Below the pieces are notes generated by a model. The model was given only the letters and a program-made list of their open reading frames with translations, was not told the origin of the DNA and searched no databases. A stretch of DNA of 39,619 nt from Lutibacter flavus (GTDB lineage Bacteria > Bacteroidota > Bacteroidia > Flavobacteriales > Flavobacteriaceae). The stretch spans positions 1-39,619 of the forward strand of contig CAMDPE010000005.1 of the NCBI GenBank assembly GCA_945903795.1, read 5' to 3'. A program made the position numbers and the translations under genes. Positions 17,901-26,378 of this stretch are shown in pieces (the stretch's first letter is position 1; every line of letters begins with the position of its first letter).

Positions 17901-20838
17901 CACTTAAAGCTGCAACTGTTGTGGCATTATAAACTTTATTTGCAGCTGTCACTGTTGAAATGGAAAGGGGAGCAGCGGTAATGTTTGCCGATAAGATTGG
18001 TTGCGTTATGGTGTAGTTACTAATGGCATCTCCTATTATTGACATAGAAGAAGTTACAATGATACCGTTTGCAACATTGAAATCGGCAAAAACACCTGCT
18101 GTATTTGTTGTAAGAGTAACATCTTCTGTTCCTATAACACCTGCCAAGGTTGCTCCTGAAATTACGGCATCAGTATTAGTATCGTAAACTTTATTGGCAG
18201 CTAATGCTCCGTTTACTGTTAATTCTTTTTTAGTGATGTCGGCCGAAAAGTTTGTTTCTGGTTGTGTAATTGTATAATTACCAGATTTACTGCCGGTTAT
18301 GGTCATTATTGGTGTAACATTGATTCCTATGTTTACATTGGCATCGTCAAAAACACCATTGGGCTCAATAATTACATCGTCTGAACCAACAATTCCAACA
18401 AGCGTTGCTTCTGAAAAAGTGGCATCAGTGGTGCTATCGTATATTTTGTTGTTGGCAACTGAACCAGTTACAGTTAATTCTTTTTGAGTAATATTTGCTG
18501 AAAGTGTTGGCTGTGTTAAGGTGTAATTACCTATTGCCTCACCGGTTATAGTCATAGTTGGGGTAACGCTGATTCCATTGGCTACAATAGGAGAAACAAA
18601 AGCCCCGGCTGTTTTAGTGGACAAAACAACATCTTCAGAACCTACTTTTCCTACCAGTGCTGCTCCTGTGATTACCGCATCGGTATTTCCATCATAAATT
18701 TTATTGCTGGCGACTGCACCTGAAACGGTCAATTCTTTTGCTGTAATATTTGCAATTGTATTTGCCGGCTGAGTGAGTGAATAATTTGCCGATTTGGTTC
18801 CGGATATTAACATACCCGGAGTAACGATAATTCCAGTGCCAATATTTGCCTCAGCAAATTGACCAAAAGCCGACAAGTTCACATTTGCAACATCAGAAGG
18901 AAAAACGCCAATTAGTGAAGCACCAGTAAAAGATGCATTGGTGTTGCTGTCATAAATTTTATTGTCGGCAACCTCACCTGTAACGGTTATTTCTTTTTGA
19001 GTAATATTGGCCGAAAGTGTTGGCTGTGTTATCGAGTAGTTCGCGATACCTGCCCCGGTAATGGTCATGGCTGGGATTACATTGATTTCTTCGGCCACAT
19101 TCGGGCTGGCAAATGTTCCTGCGATGGCAGTAGCCAAAACAACATCTTCTGAATTTAATACACCAATAAGTATTGCTTCACTAATTTCCGCATCGATTGT
19201 ACTGTCATAAATTTTATTGGACGCAAGCGCGCCAGTCACCGTTAATTCTTTAGCAGTAATGTTTGCAGAAAGCGTTGGCTGGGTAAGCGTATAATTTCCA
19301 ATGGCTGTACCACTTATGGTCATAGCCGGAATTACATTAATGCCGTTTGCCACATTCTGATTGGCAAATGTACCTGCGGTTGCTGTGGCTAAAACCACAT
19401 CGTCGGATCCTACTTTGCCAACAAGTGTGGCTCCCGTAATTACCGCATCGGTATTGATATCGTATGTTTTATTGCCGGCAACCGCATTGCTGACTGTTAA
19501 TTCTTTGGGTGTAATATTGGCTGATGCCACTATTACCGGTTGAGTTAGTGTATAGTTGGCTGCATTTGTGCCTGTTAAAGTCATGGCTGGAACAATAGCA
19601 ATATTATTAGCAACATTTTTATCGGCGAAAGTTCCAGATTGAACAAGGGTAACTACATCGCTCCCAACTATTCCAACAGGTAAAGCCCCGCTATAAGTGG
19701 AGCCGGTATTGCCATCGTACACTTTATTGTTGGCAGTTGCACCGGTAACATTTACGGTTAGTTCCTTTGGGTTTATGGTTAAGCTCCTGCTTACGCGAGG
19801 AGCCGGATAATAAGTTGCGTTTCCAGCCTGGTCGGCATAAATATTGACTGTTCCGGCTTTTACAATATGCACCGTATTACCAGAAACGGTTGCAATAGCT
19901 GAGTTACTGCTTGAAAAAGTAACTCCTAGTCCGGATGATGCCGATGCGCTGAGTGTAAAATCGGCATCGCCATAAGTTTTATCCTGCAAAGGGTTTGGGT
20001 TAAACGTGATGCTTTGGGGGAACTGGTTGGCAGTGGTTATAATTTTAGTAGAGGTGTAGCCATCGCCGACGGAATTCACACCAACCACATTAAAGTTATA
20101 ACTTGTATTTGGCGCAAGGCCATTCACGCAGACCCCCGTACTACCACCGTTATCAGTCACACCAACAACAGTACCGCCACCTGCGTTTGTTACCCAATAT
20201 TTATAGCTTGTTGGGGGTGGTTGTGTGGCATCAGAAAATCCTTGTGCCCAACTTGCACAGAATGAGTTTGAAGTAATCGAATTGGAATTCAAACTATAAG
20301 GCTGCCCTGGAGGATAGTAATTTAAATTAGCCAAAGGGGGGGTCTTCTCGAGATACCAACCATTAGGACCATTCGAAGCTCCAAACTCAATTGTACTGCT
20401 TAAGGTAAAAGAATTTTGCGCATATACTTCAACACGTATTGCGGTGCCCCAATTGGCAAATTCAGGGACATCTAATTTTGCCGTAATAAAATATGTACCA
20501 CTTTTAGTTGTAGTAAAACCTTGTGGGAAGTTGTTAACTGTAATAGACCTAATATATGCACTACCATTACTTATATCCCACCCATAACTATTTGCAGCAA
20601 AGATGAATGGGGGATATGGATATGATGTATCATTCCTATCAGTATTATATGTAAACGTGTAGAGACACCATCCACCTGCCATAGTGCTGGATTTAGTCCA
20701 TGTATAGCCATACGGAAGAACTAATTGACTGTACGCGCTAAAACTTCCTGCAAACAGAAACAACATAATCAGCCACAATTTACCGGTAGATGCTAGTTGT
20801 AGTGCAATTAAACTGAATTTTTGTAATTTTTTTGTCAT
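14977..20838 (-). CDS. giant secreted adhesin: FN3, YDG and MBG repeats, EF-hand-like loop array, T9SS C-terminal domain
   Basis: A 1953-residue surface protein. Signal peptide about 1-38 (LWLIMLFLFAGSFSAYSQ); aromatic-rich N-terminal domain to about 185; fibronectin III-like domain about 187-270; Ig-like/MBG-type domain about 273-352; ten YDG repeats of about 80 residues (NNKVYDGNT-type starts) about 357-1214; two MBG repeats (KSRVYGSENPEF) about 1215-1375; thirty tandem 15-residue calcium-loop units 1379-1828; a thrombospondin-3-like DGDGISNAIDNCP segment; and from about 1865 a gliding-motility C-terminal domain (FSPNGDGINDEF, then YNRYGNKVYES). It should be secreted by type IX secretion and displayed with its SprF-like neighbour. 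ATG 20838 was chosen because it starts the basic n-region of the signal peptide; the frame stays open 23 codons further upstream. Ligand unknown. Confidence 0.93.
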   Translation of the reverse strand: MTKKLQKFSLIALQLASTGKLWLIMLFLFAGSFSAYSQLVLPYGYTWTKSSTMAGGWCLYTFTYNTDRNDTSYPYPPFIFAANSYGWDISNGSAYIRSITVNNFPQGFTTTKSGTYFITAKLDVPEFANWGTAIRVEVYAQNSFTLSSTIEFGASNGPNGWYLEKTPPLANLNYYPPGQPYSLNSNSITSNSFCASWAQGFSDATQPPPTSYKYWVTNAGGGTVVGVTDNGGSTGVCVNGLAPNTSYNFNVVGVNSVGDGYTSTKIITTANQFPQSITFNPNPLQDKTYGDADFTLSASASSGLGVTFSSSNSAIATVSGNTVHIVKAGTVNIYADQAGNATYYPAPRVSRSLTINPKELTVNVTGATANNKVYDGNTGSTYSGALPVGIVGSDVVTLVQSGTFADKNVANNIAIVPAMTLTGTNAANYTLTQPVIVASANITPKELTVSNAVAGNKTYDINTDAVITGATLVGKVGSDDVVLATATAGTFANQNVANGINVIPAMTISGTAIGNYTLTQPTLSANITAKELTVTGALASNKIYDSTIDAEISEAILIGVLNSEDVVLATAIAGTFASPNVAEEINVIPAMTITGAGIANYSITQPTLSANITQKEITVTGEVADNKIYDSNTNASFTGASLIGVFPSDVANVNLSAFGQFAEANIGTGIIVTPGMLISGTKSANYSLTQPANTIANITAKELTVSGAVASNKIYDGNTDAVITGAALVGKVGSEDVVLSTKTAGAFVSPIVANGISVTPTMTITGEAIGNYTLTQPTLSANITQKELTVTGSVANNKIYDSTTDATFSEATLVGIVGSDDVIIEPNGVFDDANVNIGINVTPIMTITGSKSGNYTITQPETNFSADITKKELTVNGALAANKVYDTNTDAVISGATLAGVIGTEDVTLTTNTAGVFADFNVANGIIVTSSMSIIGDAISNYTITQPILSANITAAPLSISTVTAANKVYNATTVAALSGGSLVGVLGSDVVTIVLGTGAFANKTIGNVKSVTASRYQITGTEAHNYMLIAQPVVTSANITAAPLTIVGVKAANKVYDATKVAALSGGSLVVIQGSDDVSIIAGSGSFANKTIGTGKPVTAIAYALSGADAGNYQLIAQPIVTSANITSAPLTIEGVTAANKVYDANTVAALSGGSLVVIQGTDDVSIIAGSGTFSDKNKETGKTVTAIAYALSGADAANYQLMAQPIVSSANITAAILGITADSKSRVYGSENPEFTITYSGFIGSETIQNITIPQISCLANSTSIVGEYTVSLSGGSAENYTFILENGVLNVTKAILKVTAENKSRLFSKINPELTWTYEGFVINETASDLLQLPLAETSASTTSLPGDYTITVSGGLSKNYSFDFVNGILTIDAFAGDKNRDGIITAPEIAGDVNGDGKITAPEITGDTNGDGIIGDDEIAGDGDGDGKITSPEIAGDTNGDGTITSPEIAGDTNGDGKIEDGEITGDTNGDGIIGDSEITGDTNGDGIIDDGEIAGDTNGDGIIGDGEITGDINGDGIIGDGEITGDTSGDGIIADEEVAGDTNGDGNIDAGGIAGDRNGDGIIGDGEIAGDLDGNGTITAPEIAGDVNGDGTITAPEITGDINGDGIIGNGEISGDGDGNGTITAPEIAGDTNGDGIIGDGEIIGDTNGDGIIGNDEIAGDLDGNGTITATEIAGDKNGDGIICDSEITGDIDGDGIIGDGEITGDTSGDGIIADEEVAGDTNGDGNIDEGGIAGDTNGNGIIDDVEIAGDLDGNGTITAPEIAGDTDGDGIITAPEIAGDINGDNKIEGTELAGDTNGDAYIGNGEVAGDVNGDGISGENEDMDGDGISNAIDNCPTTPNLDQADIDRNGIGDICDDGGLETPKGFSPNGDGINDEFIIAGLQNYPNNSIEVYNRYGNKVYESKNYQNYWDGVSTGKTQKLPAAPYYYVLSINGGSKILKGWVYINY
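15355..16704 (-). repeat. thirty tandem 45-bp units encoding EF-hand-like loops
   Basis: Exactly 1350 bp, 30 units of 45 bp. Each codes for a 15-residue unit of the type AGDTNGDGIIGDGEI. Within it, D-x-N-x-D-G-x-I-x-x-x-E is the 12-residue EF-hand calcium loop; by my count 23 of 30 units keep all key positions (units 11, 12, 23, 24, 28, 29 and 30 deviate). Only three residues join one loop to the next, so there is no room for the flanking helices of a true EF hand or dockerin. Units 10-14 recur as 22-26 at an offset of 540 bp. Confidence 0.93.
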
Positions 20839-20924
20839 TATATTTATGTTAATTGTGGTATATAAATGGAATATTTTTTCTAATATATGGTGTAAAAATA
20901 CATACAAAAGGTATTTATAATTAA

Positions 20925-20962
20925 AAAACTTTGTCGCGATTGATAAATCAAGACAAAGTTTT
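20925..20962. promoter_or_regulatory. hairpin between the divergent adhesin and AraC-type regulator genes
   Basis: Perfect 11-bp inverted repeat AAAACTTTGTC / GACAAAGTTTT with a 16-nt spacer that itself contains TTGATAAATCAA, a palindrome. On both strands the stem is followed by T residues (six on the minus strand, four on the plus strand). It could be a bidirectional terminator or attenuator, or a protein-binding site for the neighbouring regulator. Confidence 0.5.
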
Positions 20963-21022
20963 ATAATCTAAAAATCAATATATTAGCGGCAGATATGAAA
21001 GTATTTAGACACTTTTAATTTT

Positions 21023-22762
21023 ATGAATAAAGATTTTCTTAAATTTCTGCTATTGTTTGCATTTCTGCTAACAGCACCATCTTTTCAAGCACAGATATTA
21101 AACAAAAAGGGAATTGAAAAACGAATTGAAAATTTAAACTTAGTTCCTAAAAAGCAGTTTCATGACACTATTTTAGTTTTATGTAATGAATTGCGTTTTT
21201 ATGATAGGGAATATGCAAGGGCTAACGTAAAAAAACTAGCCAATATTTCAGAAGGAATAAATGCCAAAAGCCAAGTCTTCGCCCTTATATATTATGCTAA
21301 ATTATCAGATCAAGGGCAGATTGCAATTGTTGACCAAGCATATAAAATTGCAGAACATAATGATATTAAAGAATATTTGGGCTTGGCTTTGGTTACTAAA
21401 AGTGAGCTTCATAAACTGATGGGTGATTATGATTTGGCTATGGAAAGTATTTTACAGGCCAGAGATTTTGATAAAAAAACTAATAACACCATTGAGCTTG
21501 TTACTGTTTTACATATGATTGGTGATTTATATTTTGCTGCGGAAGACTTCGCAAAGGCCGAAGAAATTTATAAACAAGTACTGAAAGTAAAGGGAGATTT
21601 AAACGATTGGGGTGAATGGCGTGAAAGTGTTATTCGAAATAATCTTGGTTTAATAGCTATGAAATTAGGATTTTACGATTCGGCTATCAATCATTTTAAT
21701 TACTCGCTTCAATTGAAGAATGGTCGTGATTTTAAAACGAGAGATGATACCATTCGCAATGTTTATATTTACAGTCAACTTTCGGAAGTTTATAGACTCC
21801 AAAATAATCCAACCAAATCACTTGATTATTTTGATATTGCAATAGCTCCAGCGTTAAAATATAAACAATTTGATTTTTTGGGTGAATTGTATTTTACAAA
21901 AAGCCTAATACTTAAACAGCAAATGAAATTTGATGATGCGCTGCAATATGCGCAACTATCGGATTCCATTTCTAAAAAAGGATATACATCATTGGCTTTT
22001 AGATTAAAATTAATGCGGCTGTTTGCTGAATTATATGAAAATAATGGCAATGATAAAAAAGCGTTGTATTTTCAAAAAAGTGCTGGTATTATTAATGATT
22101 CATTGAATTATAAATTGACCAAATCACGCTATATGCAATTATTGGCTCAAAATAATTATGATAATATTGCCTACAAATTAAAATATAAAGAAAAAGTTAA
22201 TATTTTTTTAATTATTTTTTCTCTACTAGTTTTAACCAGTATGGCCTATTTCCTTTTCCTTAATAAACGTTTAAAAGGCGCTTTTTTAAAACTGGTCCAA
22301 AAGAATATGGAAGTAGCTCGTCAAACACCTATTCCAATTGAATCAAAGAATTTAGAATTCTCTAATGAAACTGATAAAAATGAGCTTAATGATCCTCTTT
22401 TGGAACAATTAATTCAGCATTTTGAAAAATATTTACAAATCAATGAGTGGTTTTTGCAACATGATTTTACGTTACAAAAGGCAGCCGATTTACTTGAAAC
22501 TAACCGTACATATTTGTCTAAGGCCATTAACAATATATTGGGTATGAGTTTTAATTCTTATATTAACGTTTTGCGTATTAAATATGCAATAAATTTAATT
22601 CAATTAGGCATAAGTGATTCCTTAACTATTGAAAGCATTTCTGAAAAAGTTGGATTCAATAGTCGTTCAGTTTTTATATCAGCTTTCAGAAACTATACGG
22701 GAGTTACTCCATCTTTTTTTATTAAAAATCATAATTCAGAAAGCAAGAATGAAATAGTGTAG
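21023..22762 (+). CDS. TPR-containing membrane regulator with AraC-type DNA-binding domain
   Basis: A 579-residue one-component sensor-like regulator. A signal peptide or first membrane segment (about 6-23) leads into a helical tetratricopeptide-repeat region (about 30-380; for example FAKAEEIYKQVLKVKGDL and YDSAINHFNYSLQLKN). A transmembrane helix follows at about 391-412, then a short cytoplasmic linker and a C-terminal AraC-type double helix-turn-helix (about 480-565, ETNRTYLSKAIN and ISEKVGFNSRSVFISAF). This layout, with periplasmic TPRs and cytoplasmic AraC domain, is common in Bacteroidota. It is transcribed divergently from the giant adhesin with 184 nt between them, so it is a good candidate regulator of that operon; the signal it senses is unknown. 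Confidence 0.85.
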   Translation: MNKDFLKFLLLFAFLLTAPSFQAQILNKKGIEKRIENLNLVPKKQFHDTILVLCNELRFYDREYARANVKKLANISEGINAKSQVFALIYYAKLSDQGQIAIVDQAYKIAEHNDIKEYLGLALVTKSELHKLMGDYDLAMESILQARDFDKKTNNTIELVTVLHMIGDLYFAAEDFAKAEEIYKQVLKVKGDLNDWGEWRESVIRNNLGLIAMKLGFYDSAINHFNYSLQLKNGRDFKTRDDTIRNVYIYSQLSEVYRLQNNPTKSLDYFDIAIAPALKYKQFDFLGELYFTKSLILKQQMKFDDALQYAQLSDSISKKGYTSLAFRLKLMRLFAELYENNGNDKKALYFQKSAGIINDSLNYKLTKSRYMQLLAQNNYDNIAYKLKYKEKVNIFLIIFSLLVLTSMAYFLFLNKRLKGAFLKLVQKNMEVARQTPIPIESKNLEFSNETDKNELNDPLLEQLIQHFEKYLQINEWFLQHDFTLQKAADLLETNRTYLSKAINNILGMSFNSYINVLRIKYAINLIQLGISDSLTIESISEKVGFNSRSVFISAFRNYTGVTPSFFIKNHNSESKNEIV

Positions 22763-22817
22763 CTATTTTTAGTTTTTGTAAATCTTTAGCAAAAAGTTAA
22801 AAAGTTCTGTTTATAAA

Positions 22818-23027
22818 TATACTTCGAGTGTCTTGGAAAGTTATATCAAAGCTGGTTTAATTACAGAAATTGTTTCAATTGGCTGTGAAACCAATTGGAG
22901 AATTTTAGAACAGAATATGCCTTAAAATAATTTTCCGGCTTATAGTGCCAGCAGAACAGCAACTTTATTGAACGCCGGATCTAAAGCGGTAAGAGATTTA
23001 AATGCTAAATGTAAGCATAAATATTAA
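22818..23027 (+). pseudogene. possible decayed ORF, unknown
   Basis: One frame without a start codon, reading SYIKAGLITEIVSIGCETNW in its first part, a single TAA at 22923, then 33 codons ending AVRDLNAKCKHKY. Protein-like composition on both sides of one stop suggests the 3' remnant of a gene. I do not recognise the family, and chance cannot be excluded. Confidence 0.28.
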
Positions 23028-23083
23028 AATTGCCTATCATATTTTTGGTGCTTCTAATTTAAAATGGTGGTTAAGAGAACATA

Positions 23084-23158
23084 CCTCCTCTGGTGCTCAT
23101 CTGTGACGAGTACCTACTTAAATTAGCCTATAAAAACATAGCGTTTGCAACGCAGCTA
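23084..23158 (+). repeat. dispersed intergenic repeat, good copy
   Basis: GGTGCTCATC-TGT-GACGAGTACC (23092-23114) is a near-perfect hairpin, followed by TACTTAAATTAGCCTATAAA and GCGTTTGCAACGCAGC. This copy shows the family's hairpin best. Confidence 0.75.
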
Positions 23159-23188
23159 AAAAAACTTGTCTTCAATAAATAAAAAGGC

Positions 23189-23228
23189 AAAACCCATAAT
23201 ATAGATTTTCAGCTAAATTATGGGTTTT
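23189..23228 (-). terminator. terminator of the glp operon
   Basis: Perfect 12-bp stem AAAACCCATAAT / ATTATGGGTTTT with a 16-nt loop, 41 nt after the stop codon of the TorF-like gene. On the minus strand it is followed by GCCTTTTTA. Fits an intrinsic terminator closing the glpD-glpK-glpF-porin transcript. Confidence 0.75.
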
Positions 23229-23268
23229 AAAATTCAAAAAAATTATATGTAATTAAATTTTCTGTTTT

Positions 23269-24036
23269 TTAAAATAGTGTTACTGCTAATTGAACTCTGG
23301 CAATTTTTAATGACGGGTTCCAAAGTGTTGTTGCAGATACAGGAATACTTAAATCTAAAAGTTTCAATGTTTTTGAAGCTGTTAAACCAACATTTACCAA
23401 ATCAAAGTTTTGTTCACCATCTCCATACAAGTGAGTATCTCCGTTCAATGAGAATCCTGCACCAACAAAAGCATCAAAATTAACTTTTGAATCTTTAACT
23501 AAAGGATATGATACTTGAAAATAGGTGGAATAGCGTTGTTCCACATCGCCATTTTTTAATTGAGAATCTCCACTTCCGTATAATAAAACATCCGCTTCTA
23601 AAGTTAAAGGAAATTCTTTGCCAAAATTATATGATGATCTAAAATCGAGCAAGTGACCAGTACTTTCTTTGTCATAATCCCAAACATCAGGACTTTCAAC
23701 GCCTCTTGTGTTAAATAAATCCCACAATCCAACAGAAAAACCATTAGAAGCATACTGCACGTAGTAATTTATTTCTTTATAATGCGTACCGTCACTTTCA
23801 TTTGAAAAAGACATTCCTCCCCAAAAACCAGTAGTAAAACTTCCTGATTCATTTAATTTAATTGAAGTAAGAACCATAATCACCGGTTTATCTGTAATTA
23901 CTATACCTCTCCATAAGTGATTTGATTGTAAATTCACACTAAAATCAACAGGTCCATCTTTCAATTCAGTTTCTTGAGCCACACCCATTTGAACAGATAG
24001 AACAGCCATTAATAGTATTAATATTATTTTTTTCAT
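23269..24036 (-). CDS. TorF-like outer-membrane protein of the glycerol operon
   Basis: A 255-residue protein with a signal peptide ending at VAQ (residue about 20) and a mature part made of alternating amphipathic strands, ending in a C-terminal Phe as in many outer-membrane barrels. The N-terminal pattern QSNHLWRGI (about 37-45) is shared with the protein at 33742-34452 (QSRYIWRGI) and fits the TorF putative porin family. Last gene of the operon, 32 nt after glpF and just before the terminator, so it may let glycerol or glycerol phosphodiesters cross the outer membrane. This role is inferred from context only. Confidence 0.75.
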   Translation of the reverse strand: MKKIILILLMAVLSVQMGVAQETELKDGPVDFSVNLQSNHLWRGIVITDKPVIMVLTSIKLNESGSFTTGFWGGMSFSNESDGTHYKEINYYVQYASNGFSVGLWDLFNTRGVESPDVWDYDKESTGHLLDFRSSYNFGKEFPLTLEADVLLYGSGDSQLKNGDVEQRYSTYFQVSYPLVKDSKVNFDAFVGAGFSLNGDTHLYGDGEQNFDLVNVGLTASKTLKLLDLSIPVSATTLWNPSLKIARVQLAVTLF

Positions 24037-24068
24037 TATTATATTTTTAAATTTAATTATTTAACTTT

Positions 24069-24800
24069 TTAGACTAAGGCAACATATAACAGCGCCGCAA
24101 TTACACATCCAATAATTGGTCCTACAACAGGAATCCAGGCATATCCCCAGTCATTACTACCTTTTACAGGTAAAATGGCGTGCATAATTCTTGGTCCTAA
24201 ATCACGTGCAGGATTAATTGCATAACCAGTTGTTCCACCTAAAGACAAACCAATTGCCCAAACAAGAAACGCCACAGGCAAAGCTCCCATAGATCCCAAA
24301 CCTATTAGTGCACCAGAGTCGGCTGCAATTTCGATGCTGGGACCTGCGATATAAAATATTACAAATATTAACACAAAAGTTCCTATAATTTCGCTGAGCA
24401 TATTTGAAAACGAATTTCTGATAGCTGGCCCTGTACAAAAACAAGCTAATTTGCCACCTTCATCATCAGTTGACTTAAAGTGATCCTTGTAGGAAACCCA
24501 CACTAAAAACGCTCCTAACATAGCGCCAATCATTTCTCCCGCGATGTATTCAGGCACTAAAGCCCATGATAATTTACCTGCTGTTGCAAGTGCAATAGTT
24601 ACTGCCGGATTTAAATGAGCACCACTATATGGTCCTGCAACAATAACGCCTACAAACACACCCAAGGCCCAACCTGTAGTAATTACAATCCAACCTGAAT
24701 TATTTCCTTTTGTTCCCTTTAATACAACATTGGCTACGACTCCGTTACCTAATAAGATAAGCAACATTGTGCCTAATATTTCCGCTACTAGAATTGACAT
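24069..24800 (-). CDS. glpF: glycerol uptake facilitator (aquaglyceroporin)
   Basis: An inner-membrane channel for glycerol of the MIP family. The 243-residue protein has six transmembrane helices and both pore motifs: NPA at 64-66 in GAHLNPAVT and NPA at 196-198 in INPARD. Trp44 and Arg199 correspond to selectivity-filter residues of E. coli GlpF, and Asp200 is typical of glycerol facilitators rather than water channels. It lies between glpK and the TorF-like gene with short gaps (33 and 32 nt), in one operon. Glycerol entering here is trapped by GlpK. Confidence 0.94.
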   Translation of the reverse strand: MSILVAEILGTMLLILLGNGVVANVVLKGTKGNNSGWIVITTGWALGVFVGVIVAGPYSGAHLNPAVTIALATAGKLSWALVPEYIAGEMIGAMLGAFLVWVSYKDHFKSTDDEGGKLACFCTGPAIRNSFSNMLSEIIGTFVLIFVIFYIAGPSIEIAADSGALIGLGSMGALPVAFLVWAIGLSLGGTTGYAINPARDLGPRIMHAILPVKGSNDWGYAWIPVVGPIIGCVIAALLYVALV

Positions 24801-24833
24801 AATTTTATATTTTTATAATTATTAATTGATTAT

Positions 24834-26330
24834 TTATTCTTCAATCCAGTTTTGCGCACATTTTACGGCTTTGTGCCAGTAATGCAACATATCATCAACT
24901 TTGGCTTTCTCCATTTTTGGATAGAATTCTCTATCTACTATCCATTGAGATTGAATATCATCAACACTATCCCAATACCCCACAGCCAAACCAGCTAAAT
25001 AAGCAGCTCCTAAAGCAGTAGTTTCCAATGTTTTTGGACGAATAATTTTAAATCCAAATAAATCCGATTGAATTTGCATTAACAAATTACTTGCTGCCGC
25101 TCCCCCATCAACTCTTAATTCAATACTTTTTTCACCTGCATCAGCTTCCATCGCTTTTACTATATCATAAACTTGAAAAGCAATACCTTCTAATGTGGCA
25201 CGTGCGATATGTAAATCTGTAGTCCCACGTGTAATCCCCATAATCACCCCACGTGCATATTGATCCCAATAAGGAGCTCCTAAACCAGTAAGTGCAGGTA
25301 CAAAATACACACCTCCATTATCCTCTACAGCTTCAGCCATCGTATTAATTCCTGGTGCAGTTTTAATCATTCTTGCTCCATCGCGCATCCACTGAACTGC
25401 TGCACCACCAACAAATACACTACCTTCTAATGCATATGTGGTTTTTCCATTAATTCTCCAACCAATTGTGGTAAGTAAATTATTATTTGAATAAACTGCT
25501 TTTTCCCCAGTATTCATCAATAAGAAACAACCTGTTCCATAAGTGTTTTTTACCATCCCTGGCTTGGTACACATTTGTCCAAATAAAGCAGCTTGTTGGT
25601 CACCAGCAATTCCAGCAATTGGAATTTTAGTTGAAAACAGCGTAGTTGCTGTTGTTCCATATATCTCACTACTATCTTTTACTTCTGGTAAAATTGCTCT
25701 AGGTATATTAAATAATGCCAATAATTCTTCATCCCATTCTAAAGAGTGAATATTTAATAACATTGTTCTACTTGCATTAGAAACATCTGTAATAAACATT
25801 TTACCTCTGGTCAATTTCCAAACCAACCAAGTATCAACAGTACCAAAACATAATTTACCAGCTTCGGCCTTTTCCCTTGCTCCTTCAACATTATCAAGGA
25901 TCCATTTTAATTTAGTTGCAGAAAAATAAGCATCTAAAACCAAGCCTGTTTTCTTTTTAATCATATCAATATGACCAGCAGCTTTTAGCTCATCACAATA
26001 TTTTGCAGTTCTTCTATCTTGCCAAACAATAGCATTGTAAATAGGTTCGCTTGTTTCGCGATCCCAAACAATGGTAGTTTCTCTTTGATTTGTAATACCA
26101 ATAGCTGCAATTCCCTCACCAGAAATACCTTCTTGCGCAACAACTTCAGCCGCTACAGAAATTTGTGATGACCAAATTTCATTTGGACAATGCTCTACCC
26201 ATCCTGGTTTTGGAAAAATTTGCTCAAATGGCTTTTGAGATGTTCTGACAATTTCTCCATTGTGGTTAAATAAAATCGCTCTGGAAGATGTAGTGCCTTG
26301 ATCTAAGGCTAAAATTAACTTGCTCTTCAT
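24834..26330 (-). CDS. glpK: glycerol kinase
   Basis: Phosphorylates glycerol to sn-glycerol 3-phosphate with ATP in the cytoplasm. FGGY-family kinase of 498 residues, the normal length. The phosphate-binding DQGTTSSR lies at residues 10-17, the glycerol-binding Arg83-Glu84 in TNQRETT, and the catalytic base Asp244 in [10 protein letters not shown], all at practically the same positions as in E. coli GlpK. It sits 48 nt downstream of glpD and 33 nt upstream of glpF in the glp operon. Confidence 0.97.
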   Translation of the reverse strand: MKSKLILALDQGTTSSRAILFNHNGEIVRTSQKPFEQIFPKPGWVEHCPNEIWSSQISVAAEVVAQEGISGEGIAAIGITNQRETTIVWDRETSEPIYNAIVWQDRRTAKYCDELKAAGHIDMIKKKTGLVLDAYFSATKLKWILDNVEGAREKAEAGKLCFGTVDTWLVWKLTRGKMFITDVSNASRTMLLNIHSLEWDEELLALFNIPRAILPEVKDSSEIYGTTATTLFSTKIPIAGIAGDQQAALFGQMCTKPGMVKNTYGTGCFLLMNTGEKAVYSNNNLLTTIGWRINGKTTYALEGSVFVGGAAVQWMRDGARMIKTAPGINTMAEAVEDNGGVYFVPALTGLGAPYWDQYARGVIMGITRGTTDLHIARATLEGIAFQVYDIVKAMEADAGEKSIELRVDGGAAASNLLMQIQSDLFGFKIIRPKTLETTALGAAYLAGLAVGYWDSVDDIQSQWIVDREFYPKMEKAKVDDMLHYWHKAVKCAQNWIEE

Positions 26331-26378
26331 AATAGTATATTTGGTTTTAAATGATTAATGATTCTGTTTATCAATTGA

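Larger units (their letters stand above)
22763..23268. other. intergenic stretch with decayed ORF, repeat and terminator
   Basis: Contains a two-part open frame (22818-23027), a good copy of the dispersed repeat (23084-23158) and the terminator of the glycerol operon (23189-23228). It lies between the convergent ends of the AraC-type gene and the TorF-like gene. Confidence 0.55.

Noticed and set aside
5941-23158. Dispersed ~70-bp repeats as CRISPR or as complete insertion sequences
   Set aside because: Copies are scattered, partial and in both orientations, with no adjacent transposase or cas gene in the window.
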